Shown: positions 8,717 through 17,049 of the stretch, one piece after another
Position numbering within the stretch: the stretch's first letter is position 1
Layout: every line of letters begins with the position of its first letter
NCBI GenBank assembly: GCA_964563505.1
Contig: CAZLXW010000027.1
Span: 1-47,531, forward strand
Source of the DNA: UBA1351 sp964563505
Lineage (GTDB): Bacteria > Bacillota > Clostridia > Lachnospirales > Vallitaleaceae
DNA length: 47,531 bases
Direction of reading: 5' to 3'
Notes under the pieces: model-generated
Told to the model about the DNA's origin: nothing
Database searches by the model: none
The model's input: the letters and a program-made list of their open reading frames with translations, nothing else
Program-made: the position numbers and the translations under genes

Positions 8717-10414
8717 ATGAGTAAAAGAATATTAATTGTTGGTGGAGTAGCCGGTGGAGCTTCTGCAGCAGCAAGAGCAAGAAGAATTGATGAAACAGCA
8801 GATATAATTATGTTTGAACGAGGACCCCATGTATCTTTTTCAAATTGTTCATTGCCATATCATTTAAGTGGTATGGTTGAAAACAGTGATTGGTTAGTGA
8901 TGATGGATCCGGAAGAATTCAAAAAAAAATATAATCTTGAAGCACGAGTGAATAGCGAAGTTATTGAGATTAAACGTTCAGAAAAGAAAATTATTGTCAA
9001 AGATGTAAATACGAATGAAACATACGAAGAAGCATATGACAAACTTGTTTTGTCACCGGGAGCCAATCCGATTTTACCACAATCTATTGAAGGCATTAAC
9101 AATAAAAATGTTTTCATTGTCCGAAATGTTGTTGATATTAAAAAGTTAAAGGCATATATTGATGAAAACAATGTAAAAAAAGCCGCAGTTATTGGTGGTG
9201 GATTCATTGGTGTAGAAGTCGCGGAAAATATGCACATGGCAGGCATTCACGTGAGTTTAGTTGAAGCGCTAGATCAAGTGATGAGTCCATTTGATTATGA
9301 CATGGCGCAAATCTTACACAAAGAGATGCTTGACAAAGGTGTTAATCTAATCGTTAGTGATGGCGTGAAAAAAATCAAAGATAAATCCATAGAACTTAAC
9401 TCCGGTTGTGAAGTCGAAACGGAATTAGTGGTTATGTCGATTGGTGTTTTTCCGGAGACAAGATTAGCAAAACAGGCAGACCTAGATATTGGTGAAACGG
9501 GTGGTATCAAAGTTGATCATAACTATTTAACAAATGATCCGGATATCTACGCTGTGGGCGATGCAATTGAAGTGTTTCATCGGATTACACATAAGCCGAC
9601 ACGTTTGGCGTTGGCCGGTCCGGCCCAACGACAAGCAAGAGCAGCAGCAGATCATATATTTGGAAAATCCAATGTAAATAAAGGGGTTATTGGGTCGTCA
9701 GTTGTCCGTGTATTTGATATGAATGCCGCATCAACGGGACTTAATGAGAAAACGGCTAATGCCGCAGGGATAGCCTATGATTTCGTCTACGTGATGCCGG
9801 GGGATAAAGTAGGCCTAATTCCTGATGCCAATACAATGCATTTTAAGTTATTATATGAATACCCGACAGGTCGAATTATCGGAGCTCAAGCAATCGGAAA
9901 AGGAAATGTCGATAAGCGAATTGATGTTATTGCAACAATGATTACAATGAATGGGACCCTAGAGGATTTGAAAGAGCTTGAACTGTGCTATGCCCCCCTA
10001 TTTGGTACAGCAAAAGACGTCGTAAATTTTGCGGCTCTAGTTGCTCTAAATGTTTTGAATGGGGTGATTAAGCAAGTTCCGGTGTATAAAGTACGTGAAC
10101 TTGTTGATAACAATGCAGTAATTATCGATGTTCGAGAAAAAGGTGAGTACGTATATGGACATCTCAAAAATGCAATAAATATTCCCTTAAGTGAACTTCG
10201 AGAACGGGCTAATGAAATTCCTAAAGATCAAGTGGTTTACTTACATTGCCGTTCATCACAAAGAAGTTATAATGCAATTATGGCTTTGCAAGGATTGGGA
10301 TTTGATAATTTAGTAAACATCTCCGGATCGTTTTTAGGTATTTCCTACTATGAATATTTCCAAGATGTAACACAAAAGAGAGAACCTATTGTAACTCAAT
10401 ATAATTTTAATTAA
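8717..10414 (+). CDS. CoA-disulfide reductase / persulfide reductase with rhodanese domain
   Basis: FAD- and NAD(P)H-dependent reductase of the CoADR/NADH-oxidase family fused to a rhodanese domain (565 aa). Residues 4-20 are the FAD-binding VGGVAGGASAAARAR; C44 in SFSNCSLPYH is the single redox cysteine that forms mixed disulfides with CoA. A second nucleotide motif (VIGGGFIGVEVAENM) binds NAD(P)H, and DIYAVGDA is the C-terminal FAD motif. The rhodanese domain (about 465-555) keeps its active cysteine C511 in HCRSSQRS. Fusions of this type reduce CoA persulfides, polysulfides or disulfides. It is 13 bases from an aldo/keto reductase and divergent from a LysR gene. Confidence 0.92.
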   Translation: MSKRILIVGGVAGGASAAARARRIDETADIIMFERGPHVSFSNCSLPYHLSGMVENSDWLVMMDPEEFKKKYNLEARVNSEVIEIKRSEKKIIVKDVNTNETYEEAYDKLVLSPGANPILPQSIEGINNKNVFIVRNVVDIKKLKAYIDENNVKKAAVIGGGFIGVEVAENMHMAGIHVSLVEALDQVMSPFDYDMAQILHKEMLDKGVNLIVSDGVKKIKDKSIELNSGCEVETELVVMSIGVFPETRLAKQADLDIGETGGIKVDHNYLTNDPDIYAVGDAIEVFHRITHKPTRLALAGPAQRQARAAADHIFGKSNVNKGVIGSSVVRVFDMNAASTGLNEKTANAAGIAYDFVYVMPGDKVGLIPDANTMHFKLLYEYPTGRIIGAQAIGKGNVDKRIDVIATMITMNGTLEDLKELELCYAPLFGTAKDVVNFAALVALNVLNGVIKQVPVYKVRELVDNNAVIIDVREKGEYVYGHLKNAINIPLSELRERANEIPKDQVVYLHCRSSQRSYNAIMALQGLGFDNLVNISGSFLGISYYEYFQDVTQKREPIVTQYNFN

Positions 10415-10427
10415 GGAGAGTGAATAT

Positions 10428-11411
10428 ATGAAGTATAGAATCTTAGGTAAAACAGGATACGAAATATCCGAAGTATCTTTCGGCTCCTGGGCTATTGGTG
10501 GAACATGGGGCCCGGTGGAAGATGAGACAAGTATGAAGGCACTTCAGGAAGCCATTGATCAAGGTGTGAACTTCTTTGATACGGCAGATGTTTATGGAGA
10601 CGGACGAAGTGAAAAGTTACTTGGCAAACTCGCAAACAGTCATAAGGATAAAATCTACATTGCAACAAAAGCCGGTCGACGACTTGATCCACATGTTGCA
10701 TCAGGATATACAATAGAAAATATTCGCAAATTCTTAGAACGTAGTTTAACCAACCTCGAGGTTGAGCGCGTCGATTTATTACAATTGCATTGCCCACCAT
10801 CAGAAGTTTATGATGATCAAGAGCTGTTTTACGGCTTAGATCAGTTGGTTAAAGAAGGTAAAATCGCACATTATGGTGTCAGTGTAGAAAAAGTTTCAGA
10901 AGCATTACGTGCTATGGATTATGAACATTTGGCAACTGTGCAGATTATTTACAATATGTTTCGATTAAAACCGGAGGAAAAATTTTTTCCGAAAGCGAGA
11001 GAGAACAATGTAGGTGTTATCGCGCGTGTTCCTTTAGCGAGTGGTATGTTAACAGGTAAGATGACACCGCAAACAACATTTGCAAAAGATGATCATCGTG
11101 CGTTTAACCGTCATGGAGAAGCCTTTGATAAAGGAGAAACTTTTTCAGGTGTTCCTTATGATATTGGTCTTGAAGCTGTGGATAGATTGATGAAAATTAA
11201 GCCGGAACATATATCTATGGCGCAATTTGCATTGAAGTGGATTCTAATGAATCCGGATGTAAGTTGTGTTATCCCAGGTGGGAAGAATCCCGATCAGGTA
11301 AGACAAAATACCAACAGTTCAAAGATAGAGTCCTTATCTGATGAAATCTTGGTCAATGTTCAAGAAATATATAATGAGCTTATACGTTCAGAAGTTCATC
11401 AATTGTGGTAA
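10428..11411 (+). CDS. Aldo/keto reductase
   Basis: NADPH-dependent oxidoreductase, (beta/alpha)8 barrel, 327 aa. The catalytic tetrad is visible: D51 and Y56 (FFDTADVYGDGRSE), K81 (IATKAGRR) and H121 (DLLQLHCPP). The C-terminal cofactor motif (CVIPGGKNPDQVRQN) is typical of the YajO/PdxI-like class of AKRs. It follows the CoA-disulfide reductase by 13 bases with an AAGGAGAG ribosome binding site, so the two are one transcript, closed by the terminator at 11417-11455. The substrate is unknown; a carbonyl detoxification role is only a guess. Confidence 0.9.
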   Translation: MKYRILGKTGYEISEVSFGSWAIGGTWGPVEDETSMKALQEAIDQGVNFFDTADVYGDGRSEKLLGKLANSHKDKIYIATKAGRRLDPHVASGYTIENIRKFLERSLTNLEVERVDLLQLHCPPSEVYDDQELFYGLDQLVKEGKIAHYGVSVEKVSEALRAMDYEHLATVQIIYNMFRLKPEEKFFPKARENNVGVIARVPLASGMLTGKMTPQTTFAKDDHRAFNRHGEAFDKGETFSGVPYDIGLEAVDRLMKIKPEHISMAQFALKWILMNPDVSCVIPGGKNPDQVRQNTNSSKIESLSDEILVNVQEIYNELIRSEVHQLW

Positions 11412-11416
11412 ACAAC

Positions 11417-11455
11417 AATAAAAAAACTCCTATAATATGGGAGCTTTTTTATTGT
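11417..11455. terminator. Bidirectional intrinsic terminator
   Basis: Inverted repeat CAATAAAAAA..CTCC / GGAG..TTTTTTATTG with loop TATAATATG. It gives a short GC stem flanked by A and T tracts, 6 bases after the aldo/keto reductase stop. Confidence 0.75.
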
Positions 11456-11492
11456 GCAAATGACATTTGTCATGTATTATTAGTGACAAATG
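11452..11492 (+). promoter_or_regulatory. Promoter with nested palindromic operator before the two-component operon
   Basis: TTGTGC (11452-11457), a 17-base spacer and TATTAT (11475-11480) form a promoter. The spacer contains the palindrome ATGACATTTGTCAT (11460-11473). In addition CATTTGTCA (11464-11472) and TGACAAATG (11484-11492) are perfect 9-base inverted arms that bracket the -10 box. A regulator bound there would cover the promoter; the downstream NarL-type regulator is one candidate. Confidence 0.5.
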
Positions 11493-11534
11493 GGAATTGA
11501 ATTTTTTTTGTTTTTTGTTAATAATGAGGATATT

Positions 11535-12857
11535 ATGAATAAAATAGTGATTGTCAAAAAATTAAATTATTTAATCAATGTAATTATCATATTGTTTTTT
11601 TCATTTGTAATTGTTTCCACCACAAACGAAATATGTAATAGTTATCAAGCGAGAGAATTTATAGAAAAAGCACAATATCTACCGATGATTCCTTGGAAAA
11701 TTCCGGTATATGCAACGATTTATATGTTTTTATTAGGTTTATCAAATATTATTAAAGGGAAATTAATAGACAATGAGTCAATGTGGATTATCGTATTTCT
11801 CATTATTGATATTTTGCTGGCGATTACTATTGTGTTTTATCTAAACTTTAGTTATCGAGGAATTTTTTTATTGCTCATTACAAACATTCTATATTATTCA
11901 AAGAAGAATATTCATCGTATAGCTTTACTAGGCTTGATGCTACTATTATATATCTTTTTAGACTATGACATATTGTCTAATCGCCTAAGTGTTTTTTCGA
12001 TTAATGAATATATAAATTACTATTCAAATGAATCACGATTCTATATTCAGGGGGCAAAAAATATATTGATTTCCTTAAATGATATAGGTTTTATCCTATT
12101 TATTTTCTTTTTACTGCAAAATAAAATTCATGAGAATACAGAAATTCGACAATTAAACACCCAATTAAAAACCACAGCAACAGAACTTGAGTTGGCTAAT
12201 TTACGTCTTCGTGAATATGCGAAGGAAAGTGCCAATAACGTTAAAATGAAAGAAAGAAATCGACTGGCAAGAGAAATACATGATATATTAGGACATTCGT
12301 TAACGAGCTTAACGACAGGTATTGAAGCATGCATAAGTATGGTTGATTCAAATCCAATATTAGCCCAAAAACAATTGAACAATTTATTGGAACTATCTAG
12401 GAAAGGACTGATTGATGTCAGACGGTCCGTAAGAGAATTAAAAATCGACTCATTATCAAAATATGATTTAATTCCGGCAATTAAGAAATTGATTACAGAT
12501 ATTAACGAATGTACACCTGTTGTTGTTGAACTGATGATTCATGGTACGGTCTTAAAAATGAAGCAGGATGAAGAAGAAACAATTTACCGGATTATTCAAG
12601 AAACGATTACAAATGCAATACGCCATGGTAAAGCCACTCGGATTGAGGTAGACATCTCTTTTATAGGACATAATGTACAGATTATAATTCAAGATAATGG
12701 TAATGGTTGCGAAAAGATCAATAAGGGTTTTGGCTTAACACATATAGAAGAAAGAGTCAATATGCTTAGTGGAACGGTGAGTTACGGTCCGCAAAAATCG
12801 AGGGGGTTTACTGTTAATATTGATATTCCAATAAGATGGGGGACTGCATATGATTAA
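11535..12857 (+). CDS. Sensor histidine kinase, NarL-type partner (HisKA_3)
   Basis: Membrane histidine kinase, 440 aa from the ATG at 11535. An ATG at 11490 is in frame but has no ribosome binding site, while 11535 has GAGG seven bases upstream. Residues 1-185 contain several membrane helices and no sizeable outside domain, so the sensor is intramembrane or depends on partner proteins. The HisKA_3 motif RLAREIHDILGHSL (phospho-acceptor H249) and an HATPase domain (TNAIRHGKA, DNGNG, GFGLTHIEERV) follow. The stop overlaps the response regulator start by 8 bases, giving translational coupling. Confidence 0.9.
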   Translation: MNKIVIVKKLNYLINVIIILFFSFVIVSTTNEICNSYQAREFIEKAQYLPMIPWKIPVYATIYMFLLGLSNIIKGKLIDNESMWIIVFLIIDILLAITIVFYLNFSYRGIFLLLITNILYYSKKNIHRIALLGLMLLLYIFLDYDILSNRLSVFSINEYINYYSNESRFYIQGAKNILISLNDIGFILFIFFLLQNKIHENTEIRQLNTQLKTTATELELANLRLREYAKESANNVKMKERNRLAREIHDILGHSLTSLTTGIEACISMVDSNPILAQKQLNNLLELSRKGLIDVRRSVRELKIDSLSKYDLIPAIKKLITDINECTPVVVELMIHGTVLKMKQDEEETIYRIIQETITNAIRHGKATRIEVDISFIGHNVQIIIQDNGNGCEKINKGFGLTHIEERVNMLSGTVSYGPQKSRGFTVNIDIPIRWGTAYD

Positions 12858-13521
12858 AGTATTGATTGTAGATGACCAAGAAATAATTCGAGAAAGTTTG
12901 GCATTTATGCTAGGGGGACGCCCCAATATATCAGTGATAGGAACGGCAGAAAATGGTCAAGAAGCTATACGGCAAGTGCGAACCAATAAGCCGGACATTG
13001 TGCTAATGGATATTCGCATGCCCGGCATGGACGGTATTGAAAGCATGAAAATCATCAAAGAATATTCCGCGGAAACAAAAGTATTGATCTTAACGACGTT
13101 TGATGATGATCAATATATTTATGATGCATTAAAAAATGGTGCTAATGGGTTTTTGTTAAAAGGGGTTAAACTTGATGAACTAGTAAAATCGATTGAAACA
13201 GTCGTTTCTGGTGGTGCTTCTTTAGAATCGAGCATTGGAAGTAAAGTATTAGAATTGTTTTCGCAAATGGCTAAAGCAGATATTCAATTTAATATTCAAG
13301 AAGAAGAATTAAATGAATTAAACAAAAACGAGTTGAAAATTATTCAACATATTGGACAGGGGATGTCGAACAAAGAGATATCAGATAAGTTAAACTTTAC
13401 GGAAGGGACAGTACGTAACTATATCAGTAGTATATTGAAAAAATTGGAGTTAAGAGATCGAACACAAATAGCAATCTTTGCTATTCAATCAAGTATAATG
13501 GTAAGAACTATTGAAGACTAG
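12850..13521 (+). CDS. NarL/LuxR-family response regulator
   Basis: A 223-aa regulator: REC domain about 1-120 (D54 in VLMDIRMPGMDG, K in FLLKGV) and C-terminal LuxR-type HTH about 155-215 (GMSNKEISDKLNFTEGTVRNYI). It is phosphorylated by the kinase whose gene overlaps it. Target genes probably include its own operon, since a palindromic promoter element lies upstream of the kinase gene. The next gene starts 10 bases after the stop. Confidence 0.93.
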   Translation: MIKVLIVDDQEIIRESLAFMLGGRPNISVIGTAENGQEAIRQVRTNKPDIVLMDIRMPGMDGIESMKIIKEYSAETKVLILTTFDDDQYIYDALKNGANGFLLKGVKLDELVKSIETVVSGGASLESSIGSKVLELFSQMAKADIQFNIQEEELNELNKNELKIIQHIGQGMSNKEISDKLNFTEGTVRNYISSILKKLELRDRTQIAIFAIQSSIMVRTIED

Positions 13522-13531
13522 AGGTTTTAAA

Positions 13532-14827
13532 ATGCTAAAACGCCATCGATACCTAATCATTGGCACAATAATTGTGTCTATAATTATATGTATTACAATT
13601 TATCAAAATAGGAATGAGCAGATTATTTCACTGGGAATATATTCAGGAAATGCTTGGGGAGTCCCACAAGTAGATGTGTATAAAATATATGATGAAGCCA
13701 TTGAAGATTTTGAAAAAGAACATCCGAATATTCGTATTGAATATCGCAGCGGAACTTTAATGGAGGATTATTCGGAATGGTTGGCACAACAAATACTTTC
13801 AGGGACTGAACCGGATGTGTTTATTGTTTTAGAAGAGGATTTTAGTACATTTGCATCTATTGGAATGCTTGAAAACTTAGAGAATCACATCAAAGAGGAT
13901 CCATCAATGCATAAATCGGAGTTCTATGAAAAAGCTTGGAATGCAGGACAATATGATGGAAAACAATACTGCATTCCAATGCAGGTTGTACCTACCTTTA
14001 TGATTATGAATACAACACTGTTGGAAAACAACGAAATTCAAAAACCGTATTCTGATTGGTCAGTCAAGGAACTTTATAATATTTCAAAGCGCATAACACA
14101 GGATAATAATCAAGACGGCTATTTAGATCAATTTGGATTACAAGGCTATCGATGGGAACATATATATTATGGTTTGGGACAACAATTTTATAAAGGAAAT
14201 AGTGTGCGCAAATTATATAATGAAGATACACTGGCTAAAGCAATTGATCAAATGAAGGCCTTTCATCAATTGAATGCAGGACAAATTGTCAATACTACGG
14301 ACTTTGATCAAGGACAAGTCGCGTTTAAAACCTTTTCACTTGCGGAGTTTCGTGCGTATAAACCCTATCCATACCGGGTAAAAAAATACTTGGATTTTAA
14401 TTGGGAAGCAATTCCCTTTCCTAAAATCGATGATTATAATAGTGCTTCAAAATTATACTCGGTACAATTAGGTATGAGTAAGCGAAGTAAAGATAAAGAA
14501 AGTGCGTGGCAATTTCTCAAATACTTAGTCAATGATGAGCGGGTGCAAAAAAATGTATGGAAATATACCTATGCCATGCCAAGTAGACCGCAAGTTGTTG
14601 AAGAAATATATGCGGAAGGGAATGAAGAAGAAACAGTACTAGATGCAGTGTTTCTAGAAACCATTATTGAAAGTAGTGTCGTAGATCCTAGCTATAAAGA
14701 GTTTAATAAAATAAAGAAATTGATGGATATTAGAGTTGATCTTGGTATATATCAAGATGAAAACACACAAGACATTATTCGCGATATTCGTTCTGGAGTT
14801 AATGAGATTATCAGCGAAATACATTGA
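13532..14827 (+). CDS. Membrane-anchored extracellular solute-binding protein (family 1)
   Basis: A 431-aa sugar-type binding protein starting at the ATG at 13532 (AGAGG nine bases upstream; the in-frame TTG at 13511 inside the previous gene is less likely). The N-terminus is a basic segment plus one hydrophobic helix without a lipobox cysteine, so it is held as a transmembrane anchor. The SBP_bac_1 fold is seen from about residue 30 (FEKEHPNIRIEYRSG, EPDVFIVLEEDF). There is no permease or ATPase gene in the operon; position directly after a two-component pair suggests a ligand-sensing role, which is inference. Confidence 0.85.
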   Translation: MLKRHRYLIIGTIIVSIIICITIYQNRNEQIISLGIYSGNAWGVPQVDVYKIYDEAIEDFEKEHPNIRIEYRSGTLMEDYSEWLAQQILSGTEPDVFIVLEEDFSTFASIGMLENLENHIKEDPSMHKSEFYEKAWNAGQYDGKQYCIPMQVVPTFMIMNTTLLENNEIQKPYSDWSVKELYNISKRITQDNNQDGYLDQFGLQGYRWEHIYYGLGQQFYKGNSVRKLYNEDTLAKAIDQMKAFHQLNAGQIVNTTDFDQGQVAFKTFSLAEFRAYKPYPYRVKKYLDFNWEAIPFPKIDDYNSASKLYSVQLGMSKRSKDKESAWQFLKYLVNDERVQKNVWKYTYAMPSRPQVVEEIYAEGNEEETVLDAVFLETIIESSVVDPSYKEFNKIKKLMDIRVDLGIYQDENTQDIIRDIRSGVNEIISEIH

Positions 14828-14841
14828 AATAGAGGGAAATT

Positions 14842-15855
14842 ATGAAGACAAAAGTAGTCGCAGTATTCATGGGAGCATTATTAACAGTAGGATTGTTTGC
14901 AGCTTGTTCTCAAGACAGTAAAGACACGGCGGCGGTAGGTAATAACGATGCCAAAACAGCTGAGGTGGAACAAACTGAAGAAGATGCTGAGCAAGAAGGC
15001 AAGAGTTATACATTTGGGGCAACCTATATGACATTAAATAATCCTTTTTTTGTCGCATTAAACAATGGTATAAAAGATGTTGTTGAAGCCAATGACGACG
15101 TGTTAATTGCTTTAGATCCTGCTTTGGACCCAAATAAACAAGTAAGTCAAATTGAAGACTTAATTGCACAGGGGGTTGATGCAATATTTGTTAATCCCGC
15201 AGACTGGAAGGGTATTCGCCCGGCTCTTGAAGCAGCAGAAAAAGCCGGAGTACCTATTATTAACGTTGATGCACCGGTATATGATACAGAATTAGTATCT
15301 TCAATAATCGCTTCCGATAATTACAATGCAGGCGTTATTTGTGCACAAGATATGATGAGTAAATTAGATTCTGCTAAAATTGTCGTATTAGAACATCCAA
15401 CTGCAAAATCAGCAATTGACCGTACACAAGGGTTTATTGATACAATTGCAGGTATGGATCAATATGAAATCGTAGCACAACAATCATCTGAGGGGCAACT
15501 TGAACAAGCTATGCCGGTTATGGAGAATATTATTCAAGCCAATCCTGAAATAGATGTTGTAATGGCCTTGAATGATCCGACAGCAATGGGGGCACTAGCA
15601 GCTTTGCTATCAGCCAAAAGAGAAGAAGGTGTTTTAATCTACGGAGTAGATGGTGCACCGGAAGCAAAACAGATGATACGAGATGGGAAAATGACGGCAA
15701 CAGCTGCACAGTCACCAATCACAATCGGTAAAACAGCAGCTGAAGTAGCGTATACATTGCTAGAAGGCGGGGACGTAGAAAAAGAAATATTTGTTGATGT
15801 TATATTCATTGATGAAAATAATGTGGACGAATATGGAACCACTGCTTGGCAATAA
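14842..15855 (+). CDS. RbsB-like sugar-binding lipoprotein
   Basis: A 337-aa periplasmic-binding-protein type I family lipoprotein (Peripla_BP_4). Lipobox LFAAC at residues 18-22, an acidic Asp/Glu/Thr-rich linker to about 50, then the two-lobed sugar-binding domain (NNPFFVALNNGIKDVVE, DLIAQGVDAIFVNPADW, IYGVDGAPEAKQMI). Such proteins deliver ribose, galactose or autoinducer-2-like ligands to transporters or chemoreceptors. It ends the kinase-regulator-SBP operon and has no adjacent permease, so signalling rather than uptake is possible. Ribosome binding site AGAGGGAAA. Confidence 0.9.
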   Translation: MKTKVVAVFMGALLTVGLFAACSQDSKDTAAVGNNDAKTAEVEQTEEDAEQEGKSYTFGATYMTLNNPFFVALNNGIKDVVEANDDVLIALDPALDPNKQVSQIEDLIAQGVDAIFVNPADWKGIRPALEAAEKAGVPIINVDAPVYDTELVSSIIASDNYNAGVICAQDMMSKLDSAKIVVLEHPTAKSAIDRTQGFIDTIAGMDQYEIVAQQSSEGQLEQAMPVMENIIQANPEIDVVMALNDPTAMGALAALLSAKREEGVLIYGVDGAPEAKQMIRDGKMTATAAQSPITIGKTAAEVAYTLLEGGDVEKEIFVDVIFIDENNVDEYGTTAWQ

Positions 15856-15877
15856 ATAGGTAAACATATTATTTAAT

Positions 15878-15935
15878 GCCAAAAAAATAGGCTAGAATCT
15901 TTGGAAAATATCAAAGTATTCTAGTCTTTTTGGCG
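15878..15935. terminator. Strong bidirectional intrinsic terminator
   Basis: CTAGAATCTTTG (15892-15903, with flanking bases) pairs with CAAAG (15912-15916) and ATTCTAG (15918-15924) with one bulged T. An A7 tract precedes and CTTTTT follows. It closes the two-component/binding-protein operon. Confidence 0.85.
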
Positions 15936-16045
15936 GATTTTTTGAATAGTGATTGGTTAATTTGGAAAAAGATGCTAAAATAGGTGTGGACGATATTATT
16001 TGAATACTAATATATAATGATAGTAAGATTTGGAAAGGGAATACT

Positions 16046-17023
16046 ATGTTTAATCAGAAAATTGCGATAGATCTTGGGACCACAAATACCTTAGTATATG
16101 ACTCAAAAAAAGGGTTAGTATATAATGAACCGACAGTCATTGCTATTGACCGGAAAACGAAGCGTTGCTTAACAGCAGGACAAGAGGCAAAAGATATGGT
16201 GGGGCGAACGACGGACAACATTGAAGCGATACATCCTCTCTCGCAAGGGGTTATTTCAGACTTTGATTCAGCACAAAAATTAATTGAATTTCTATTTAAA
16301 AAAATTGGGATTAATCGAAAATCAAAACCACGCGTCATTATTTGTGCACCTAGCGGTGGGTCTGAAGTTGAAAAAAAAGCTGTTGAAGACGTGGCTTATC
16401 AATCCGGTGCTGGTAAGGTTACAGTTGTTGATGAGCCGATTGCCGCAGCAATCGGAAGTGGCTTGAGTATAGGAGAACCTGTTGGGCGTATGCTTGTTGA
16501 CATTGGAGGCGGAACGACTGATGTTGCAGTGATATCACTCGGAGGTATTGTTCTTAGTACATCACTAAAAGTAGCAGGTAATGATTTTGATGAAGCCATC
16601 ATTCGATATATAAGAAATAGTTATAATCTTCTTATTGGTGACAAAACGGCCGAAAATCTAAAAGTGACCATTGGATCCTTATATCCCGATGCAGAAAACA
16701 AGAAATTCTCTATAACGGGCAGAGACTTAGTATCCGGATTGCCCAAAAGTATTGAAATAAGTAGAAATGAAACGGTCCAAGTATTTAAAACAGTAGCCGG
16801 TCAAATCATGGATTCTATTTTAGGTGTACTTGAGAAAACCCCTGGAGAGCTTGCATCAGATATATCCTTAGATGGGATTATGCTTACTGGAGGCGGAAGT
16901 ATATTGACGGGGATGGACCAGTTCATAAATGAAAAAACGGGTGTGGAAATTGTGAAAGCAATAAATCCTTTAGCAAGCGTAGGCTTGGGATTAGACATTA
17001 TTGCAAAGCAAGGCATAAAATAG
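16046..17023 (+). CDS. mreB: MreB/Mbl-family rod-shape-determining actin homologue
   Basis: Bacterial actin-like ATPase, 325 aa, assembling at the membrane to guide peptidoglycan synthesis. The phosphate-1 loop IAIDLGTTNTLVY is at residues 6-18; the phosphate-2 segment (VDIGGGTTDVAVISLGG), the adenosine motif (LTGGGSILTGMDQF) and IAAAIG are present. It stands alone without mreC or mreD, as Mbl- or MreBH-type paralogues do, so which paralogue it is cannot be told from the sequence alone. A TATAAT at 16013-16018 is a possible -10 box. Ribosome binding site GGAAAGGGA. Confidence 0.88.
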   Translation: MFNQKIAIDLGTTNTLVYDSKKGLVYNEPTVIAIDRKTKRCLTAGQEAKDMVGRTTDNIEAIHPLSQGVISDFDSAQKLIEFLFKKIGINRKSKPRVIICAPSGGSEVEKKAVEDVAYQSGAGKVTVVDEPIAAAIGSGLSIGEPVGRMLVDIGGGTTDVAVISLGGIVLSTSLKVAGNDFDEAIIRYIRNSYNLLIGDKTAENLKVTIGSLYPDAENKKFSITGRDLVSGLPKSIEISRNETVQVFKTVAGQIMDSILGVLEKTPGELASDISLDGIMLTGGGSILTGMDQFINEKTGVEIVKAINPLASVGLGLDIIAKQGIK

Positions 17024-17049
17024 AAAAAATAGATTCAAGGAAGGTGCAT

